Assembly: GCA_027943245.1 (NCBI GenBank)
Contig: JANDJZ010000804.1
Span: 1 to 11,797, forward strand
Source: Acanthamoeba sp. SK_2022b
Lineage: Eukaryota > Discosea > Longamoebia > Acanthamoebidae
DNA: 11,797 bases
Direction of reading: 5' to 3'
Shown here: positions 8,196-11,797 of the stretch, piece by piece
How positions within the stretch are numbered: position 1 is the stretch's first letter
Layout: each line of letters starts with the position of its first letter
Translations under genes and position numbers: made by a program
Notes under the pieces: generated by a model
The model's input: the letters and a program-made list of their open reading frames with translations, nothing else
Told to the model about the DNA's origin: nothing
Database searches by the model: none

Positions 8196-8239
8196 GCTGC
8201 TGCCTCTTTCTTCTTGCTTCCAGTTTAACCAACTAATAA

Positions 8240-8252
8240 CAGATTGGTGGAA
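8240..8252 (-). promoter_or_regulatory. CCAAT-type motif upstream of the F-box-like gene
   Basis: The minus strand reads ccaccaatctg about 50 bases before the ATG at 8195. No TATA box is seen nearby. Weak support on its own. Confidence 0.25.
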
Positions 8253-8291
8253 TCGCAAAACTCCGCGGCAAGACAGCCCAGAACACGTTGG

Positions 8292-8650
8292 CTATGGCGC
8301 CATGCGCTCCTGCAGCCACGCAAAGACGGAGTCCATGCACGCCGAGGGGCAGTGGTCGTGGCTGTCGCTTCCCGCGCTCACCCGCTCGCAGCCATCCGCC
8401 GCATCCGTCTCAGACATGTCGTTTTGGTCTTCTTCTTCGGCTTCTTCGCGTCTTCATCGCCTTCGTTGTCTGGTCGGTCGAGCGGGGTGTTGAGCTGTGT
8501 GCACAATATTGGGGGAGGGGCAGGGGTGCCTGGTGAGCAAGGCCTACAAGCACAGAGCGGAAGTGCCTTAGATGAGCGTGAGACAAGCGAGCTTTATGAA
8601 CCTCGTAGGTGACCGTCTGCCCATCTCCACCAACCCTCACGCATTGGGTC
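8292..8650 (-). CDS. probable spliced gene, structure unresolved, unknown function
   Basis: On the minus strand an open stretch to 8548 reads VRVGGDGQTVTYEVHKARLS... and ends at a donor (gtgctt|gtaggc). A 53-nt intron closes at 8495 (attgtgcacacag). The next exon joins in phase and reads LNTPLDRPDNEGDEDAKKPK..., a Lys-rich stretch resembling a nuclear localisation signal, with a stop at 8378. From 8417 a different frame starts at an ATG, reads MSETDAADGCERVSAGSDSH... and stops at 8292; it also looks coding and rich in Ser, Asp and Cys. Both cannot be used without another splice event; a donor (gg|gtgagc) near 8381 is a candidate. The 5' end is not clear, and an acceptor (catactcag) near 8660 may mark it. 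No family recognised. Confidence 0.35.
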
Positions 8651-8762
8651 CCTCCTGAGTATGCATCACCTGAGTGAGCTCTCCGGCAACGAGAGGAGGC
8701 TGTCAATTGATCGTTGAACGCATCGAGCGGACTAGCCGTGTGTTTCGCTTCGTTGAGGCAGG

Positions 8763-8921
8763 ATGTCTTCATCCACCTCCACCTCCACCTCCACCTCGCC
8801 CTCGACCCCGGCCACCAAGGCCGACGACAACGGGTCCAAGAGCACCGACGTGGTGCCCGTGCGGAGCGGGACCTCTGCTTTTCGAAACACGCTGCGGTGC
8901 AGGTCAGCATCTCCTGAGTGA
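8763..8921 (+). CDS. first exon of a + strand gene, Ser/Thr-rich start
   Basis: The ATG at 8763 opens 52 codons beginning MSSSTSTSTSTSPSTPATKA, continuing through a polar stretch to SGTSAFRNTLRCRSASPE and a TGA at 8919-8921. Two donor-like sites lie at its end (cag|gtcagc at 8902-8903 and ga|gtgagc at 8918), so the stop may be intronic. Codon use and CpG content match the genes to its left, but the sequence right after it is CpG-poor. It could be the cytosolic start of the glycosyltransferase-like gene that follows, as in type II Golgi enzymes, but no splice path to that region could be fixed. Confidence 0.4.
   Translation: MSSSTSTSTSTSPSTPATKADDNGSKSTDVVPVRSGTSAFRNTLRCRSASPE
8772..8797. repeat. 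CCACCT hexanucleotide repeat
   Basis: Four tandem copies of tccacc/ccacct within the Ser/Thr-rich first exon on the + strand, encoding alternating Ser-Thr. Confidence 0.85.
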
Positions 8922-8924
8922 GCT

Positions 8925-9282
8925 GCCAGTTCTTGGCATGTTGGCCTCTGTTTCTGCCAGGTTTTTCTAGTAGTGGGTGTTGGGCTGTTTCAGCTTGTGG
9001 ACCATGTCCTTCCTTCCATCTTCAGGCGCTTTCAGTCCTGCACATTGAGGTACTGTTACCTCTTGAACTTCCTCCTCATTGGTGTACCTTGTGGGCGACA
9101 CTGGTGTGGCTTGGACCTGCGCACATGGTGGGTGGTCTCCTTGCTGTAGGGTGTCAAGACATGGCAGCAAAGCCACCATCTGCTGTGATGGTCTGGTGTA
9201 GTTCCAGCTCAAGTTGGCAAGCGGAAGAGAGGGAGGAAATCAATGAAGAGACCATTGAAGGTCACCAGCCCAAGAGAGTTGA
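8925..9282. other. CpG-poor stretch without a clear gene
   Basis: Around 350 bases rich in TG and CA. One + strand frame stays open from 8918 to 9325 and leads without a stop into the AFVTL motif at 9293. Its last 30 residues before that are charged (QAEEREEINEETIEG...), as in the stem of a type II membrane enzyme. A hydrophobic stretch near 9030-9080 could be a membrane anchor. Splice-like acceptors (tttctgccag at 8961, gggctgtttcag at 8992) are present. Nothing firmer can be said. Confidence 0.35.
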
Positions 9283-9969
9283 AGAAGTGTGTGCCTTTGT
9301 CACCCTGATAGAAGGACTCTTGTAGTTGTGGTGGGAGGACACCAATGTGTGGACTGTGAAGTACATGCTGCAAATGGTGTGCAGTGCAATGTCTGGGAAT
9401 GTGTTCCCTCAAGCTCATGCCATGTCCCAGTCCAGTCAGCAAATTTCATGCTTGAGCTTGGAGTAGAGGAGGGGGAGGATATGGTAAAGCTTACAGCTGA
9501 TGAAGAACTCATTAACTCCAAACCATATGACTGATAGCCCCCCAGCACAAGCAGCTGTCAAGCTGTGTGTGGCAGGTCCAAACAGGCTGTTGAGTGCATG
9601 GATCTTCAAACTCTTCATGTGTGATATGTGCTTGCTCATGGGGGGCGTGCAGCTTGTCCCACCACTTGTCCCACATCCACAGGGGGTCTGCTGCTCATCA
9701 CCCCCCAAAAGGAGGTGTGGAATAACATGCTGGCTGGGGGTGATGCAGGTGGAGGTGGGATGGTTTTGTGTTGCATGTTGTCTGCTGTCCTGGGCCACGC
9801 CCCCACCCAACCACCATTCCATGAAGTCATCTTCACATTGTGTGTGCCCAAGTATAACTTCATGATTGGTGGGGTGGGTGGTTACACCACCACCTTACAC
9901 AAGGGCCCTTACAGCTGTATGGGCACTTACCGCCACACAGGCACTACATGCAAGTATTTCACTGAATGA
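9283..9969 (+). pseudogene. broken GT8 (glycogenin-like) glycosyltransferase frame
   Basis: Motifs of a GT8 enzyme appear in order but in different frames: AFVTL at 9293 (the N-terminal strand), RLLSAW then FMCDMCLLM around 9590-9640 (where KLxAW and the DxD motif would sit), GGLLLITPQKEVWNNMLA at 9682-9735 (compare NSGVxVxxPSxExF), a Gly/Asp patch GGDAGGGG right after it (compare DGGDQG), and VPKYN at 9844-9858 (compare LPFxYN). The distances from the first motif are close to those in glycogenins. Frames change at least twice (between 9325 and 9500, and near 9640-9680) and there are in-frame stops. The DxD metal-binding motif is not intact. Breaks may be true decay or uncorrected nanopore indels. 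GT8 enzymes transfer sugars from nucleotide sugars. The family call is by eye only. Confidence 0.4.
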
Positions 9970-10173
9970 TGAGCAGCAGAAACAGACCACAAGCTGTGCT
10001 CAACCACATGATTGGGCTGACAAAATGTTGGCATTTATTGGGCCAGTGTTAGTGCAGTTGCCAACATTCACAGATTTGGCCAGCAAGCAAGAGATGGGCA
10101 TCCAAAGAGAAGACAACCCTGTTTTTTTAATTCAAGATGGAAGCCCTTGATAAAGGAGATGCAAAGATGAAGT

Positions 10174-10209
10174 TGATTTTTGATTTTTGATAATGATGAT
10201 GATGATGAT
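10174..10209. repeat. GAT-rich simple repeat
   Basis: A doubled tgatttt unit (10174-10191) runs into a (gat)n array (10194-10209). The mirrored copy in the other arm has a slightly different end. The surrounding 10140-10460 shows no supported gene; it ends in a CTT-rich stretch at 10440-10452. Confidence 0.8.
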
Positions 10210-10502
10210 ATGAAGAAGAGATACTGCATCACCACGAAGGAGGAGAGGTACGCTTTGCAGAAAGCATAAGCAGAGGTACATGCTATTATTATCATTCCCT
10301 TCATCTCTTCTCATTTTGCTTTGCCTTTTTGTTTGAATTTGTGCTCTTGGTTTAAGTACATGCCAATTTGGGCAAGAAGGACCAGTGGCTGGTTTCTGCC
10401 CCAGGGCACAGACATTGGGGCCACTGCCACAGTCTTTGTTCTTCTTCTTCTTCGTCATTCATGCAACCAAACACCAACTCTCACCTACGCCATTCAACAA
10501 AG

Positions 10503-10649
10503 ATGAAGCTTGGACCCCCGCTGGCGGCCTTGTTGGCCCTGCTGTTTCTCTCCATTTGTCATTGTTCATGTGAGCTTTGTCAACAAAGTTTCTCTTCCAG
10601 TGACTTCATCTTCATCTTCATCATAATCTTCAACTTTTACCATAGCTGA
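10503..10649 (+). CDS. short secreted-protein start (first exon, truncated)
   Basis: The ATG at 10503 follows a CTT-rich and then A/C-rich leader (ccattcaacaaag), like the other genes here. The first 20 residues form a clean signal peptide (MKLGPPLAALLALLFLSICH), followed by CSCELCQQ. The two closely spaced Cys recall the start of saposin-like domains, but this is weak. The frame then runs into repetitive sequence (FIFIFIIIF, from a CTT/CAT repeat) and stops at 10649, so the true exon probably ends near CELCQQ and the remainder of the gene is missing. CpG content recovers locally around 10460-10540. The mirrored copy (minus strand, ATG at 11182) is a duplicate of the same sequence. Confidence 0.4.
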   Translation: MKLGPPLAALLALLFLSICHCSCELCQQSFSSSDFIFIFIIIFNFYHS

Positions 10650-10743
10650 TCATTATTTTAGAATATTCCAATGGTGTTGATGCATAGTTGGGCAGCAAAT
10701 TACCAGTTTGTGGGTGGCCAAGGCCTTGCTCTTCTCCTGCTGG

Positions 10744-10860
10744 AGGTTAAACACCCAGCAGACCGCGAGAATGAGAGCGACAGGCAAGAAGTGCTGCTTG
10801 TCCAGGGTTTGTGTAACCTTTTAACCTTAACCAATACATGGCGCATATGTTACTAAGTTC
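10744..10860. other. nanopore library adapter and barcode block, exit side (artefact)
   Basis: In order on the + strand: 10744-10767 matches the bottom strand of the short Y adapter with small errors (aggttaaacaccc intact); 10768-10790 matches the reverse of the PCR adapter (gagcgacaggcaag intact); 10790-10796 is the barcode flank (agtgctg, expected aggtgctg); 10797-10820 matches all 24 bases of native barcode 5 in the forward listing; 10821-10835 matches the outer barcode flank (ttaacctta...caat); 10836-10860 is degraded ligation adapter. Reference sequences are recalled from the Oxford Nanopore/Porechop adapter lists. Confidence 0.88.
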
Positions 10861-10938
10861 AAGGTTACACAGAACCCTGGACAAGCAACACCTGCATACT
10901 GTCGCTCTATCTTCGGCGTCTGCTTGGGTGTTTAACCT
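10861..10938. other. nanopore library adapter and barcode block, entry side (artefact)
   Basis: The mirror of the previous block: 10861-10885 is native barcode 5 in the other orientation with one inserted base; 10886-10893 is the flank caacacct (expected cagcacct); 10894-10914 is the PCR adapter with errors at its start (ctgtcgctctatcttc intact); 10915-10938 matches 24 of 24 recalled bases of the short Y adapter top strand. Genomic sequence resumes at 10939. Confidence 0.88.
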
Positions 10939-11797
10939 CTAGCAGGAGAAGGAGCAGGCCTTGGCCACCCCACAAACTGGTAATTTGCTGCTCCAACTTA
11001 TGCATCAACACCATTGGAATATTCTGGCACAATGATCAGCTGGCAAGGTTGAAGATTATGATGAAGATGAAGATGAAGTCACTGGAAGAGAAACTTTGTT
11101 GACAAAGCTCACATGAACAATGACAAATGGAGAGAAACAGCAGGGCCAACAAGGCCGCCAGCGGGGGTCCAAGCTTCATCTTTGTTGAATGGCGTAGGTG
11201 AGAGTTGGTGTTTGGTTGCATGAATGACGAAGAAGAAGAAGAACAAAGACTGTGGCAGTGGCCCCAATGTCTGTGCCCTGGGGCAGAAACCAGCCACTGG
11301 TCCTTCTTGCCCAAATTGGCATGTACTTAAACCAAGAGCACAAATTCAAACAAAAAGGCAAAAGCAAAATGAGAAGAGATGAAGGGAATGATAATAATTG
11401 CATGTACCTCTGCTTATGCTTTCTGCAAAGCGTACCTCTCCTCCTTCGTGGTGATGCAGTATCTCTTCTTCATATCATCATCATCATCAATATCAAAAAT
11501 CAAAAATCAACTTCATCTTTGCATCTCCTTTATCAAGGGCTTCCATCTTGAATTAAAAAAACAAGGTTGTCTTCTCTTTGGATGCCCATCTCTTGCTTGC
11601 TGGCCAAATCTGTGAATGTTGGCAACTGCACTAACACTGGCCCAACATTTTGTCAGCCCAATCATGTGGTTGAGCACAGCTTAGGTCTGTTTCTGCTGCT
11701 CATCATTCAGTGAAATACTTGCATGTAGTGCATGTGTGGCGGTAAGTGCCCATACAGCTTAAGGGCCCTTGTGTAAGGTGGTGGTGTAACCACCCAC
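10939..11797. repeat. right arm of the inverted repeat (artefactual duplicate)
   Basis: Reverse complement of 9874-10743 read back from the adapter block to the window edge. It carries no independent information: open frames on its minus strand (for example the secreted-protein start at 11182) copy those at 10503 and nearby. Differences from the left arm, such as single-base indels in homopolymers and near the adapter, look like read errors. Confidence 0.88.

Larger units (their letters stand above)
9874..10743. repeat. left arm of the large inverted repeat (genuine genomic copy)
   Basis: Matches the reverse complement of 10939-11797 along its whole length. Differences are few and mostly single-base in the outer part, denser in the 110 bases next to the centre. 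It joins without a break to the sequence on its left, so this arm is taken as the real copy. It contains the 3' end of the GT8-like frame and the secreted-protein start. Confidence 0.9.

Noticed and set aside
8925..10743. Endogenous giant-virus or polinton insertion explaining the composition change
   Set aside because: No capsid, polymerase, packaging ATPase or integrase-like frame was found; the only motif pattern seen is GT8-like, which is not specific to viruses.
11036..11314. Second copy of the secreted-protein gene on the minus strand (gene duplication)
   Set aside because: It lies in the right arm beyond the adapter block and is the same DNA molecule read from the other strand.
9874..11797. 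Foldback or MITE-like transposon, or hairpin chromosome end with telomere-like ttaacc repeats at the centre
   Set aside because: The central ttaacctt motifs are the barcode flanks and barcode ends of a nanopore library. The other parts of the spacer match adapters in order, and there are no target-site duplications or a transposase.
1..11797. CRISPR arrays, tRNA, rRNA, bacterial operons
   Set aside because: No regularly spaced repeats with unique spacers, no cloverleaf with A/B boxes and no rRNA-like sequence was seen; introns and TATA boxes mark the window as eukaryotic.

Overview
The window is eukaryotic nuclear DNA. Coding regions are GC-rich and CpG-rich, genes are split by short GT-AG introns (about 53-144 nt), leaders are short and A-rich, one gene has a TATA box of the GTATAAAAGG type, and genes sit on both strands a few hundred bases apart. 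This layout and the protein types (B-box/NHL, PB1, F-box-like) fit an Acanthamoeba-like amoebozoan. That assignment is an inference; no marker gene settles it.

Left to right: a possible last exon of an upstream + strand gene (37-61); a minus-strand PB1-UBA protein with a histidine-rich tandem repeat (202-1227) and its TATA box (1331-1340); a minus-strand B-box/coiled-coil/NHL beta-propeller protein (1705-3243); a small three-exon minus-strand gene recovered only by splicing (3613-4068); a 124-base divergent promoter; a + strand gene whose first exon joins across an intron to complete an AN1-like zinc finger, with an apparent one-base frameshift at 5106 (4193-5258, probably to 5316); a six-exon minus-strand gene with an F-box-like start (5394-8195); a poorly resolved minus-strand gene (about 8292-8650); and a + strand first exon with a Ser/Thr-rich start (8763-8921).

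From about 8925 rightward the base composition changes sharply: CpG nearly disappears and TG/CA is abundant. This part carries broken frames whose motif order and spacing resemble a GT8 (glycogenin-like) glycosyltransferase, and a short secreted-protein start (10503).

The most striking structure is a near-perfect inverted repeat of about 0.9 kb per arm ending at the right edge. Its centre (10744-10938) appears not to be biological. It matches, in order, mirrored Oxford Nanopore library sequences: short Y adapter, PCR adapter, barcode flank, native barcode 5, then ligation-adapter remnants, then the same set inverted. The right arm is therefore best read as the second strand of a chimeric, untrimmed nanopore read that was assembled into the contig. 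Trustworthy genomic sequence ends at about 10743, and everything to the right repeats 9874-10743 in reverse. The recall of the adapter sequences is from memory and needs one alignment to confirm.
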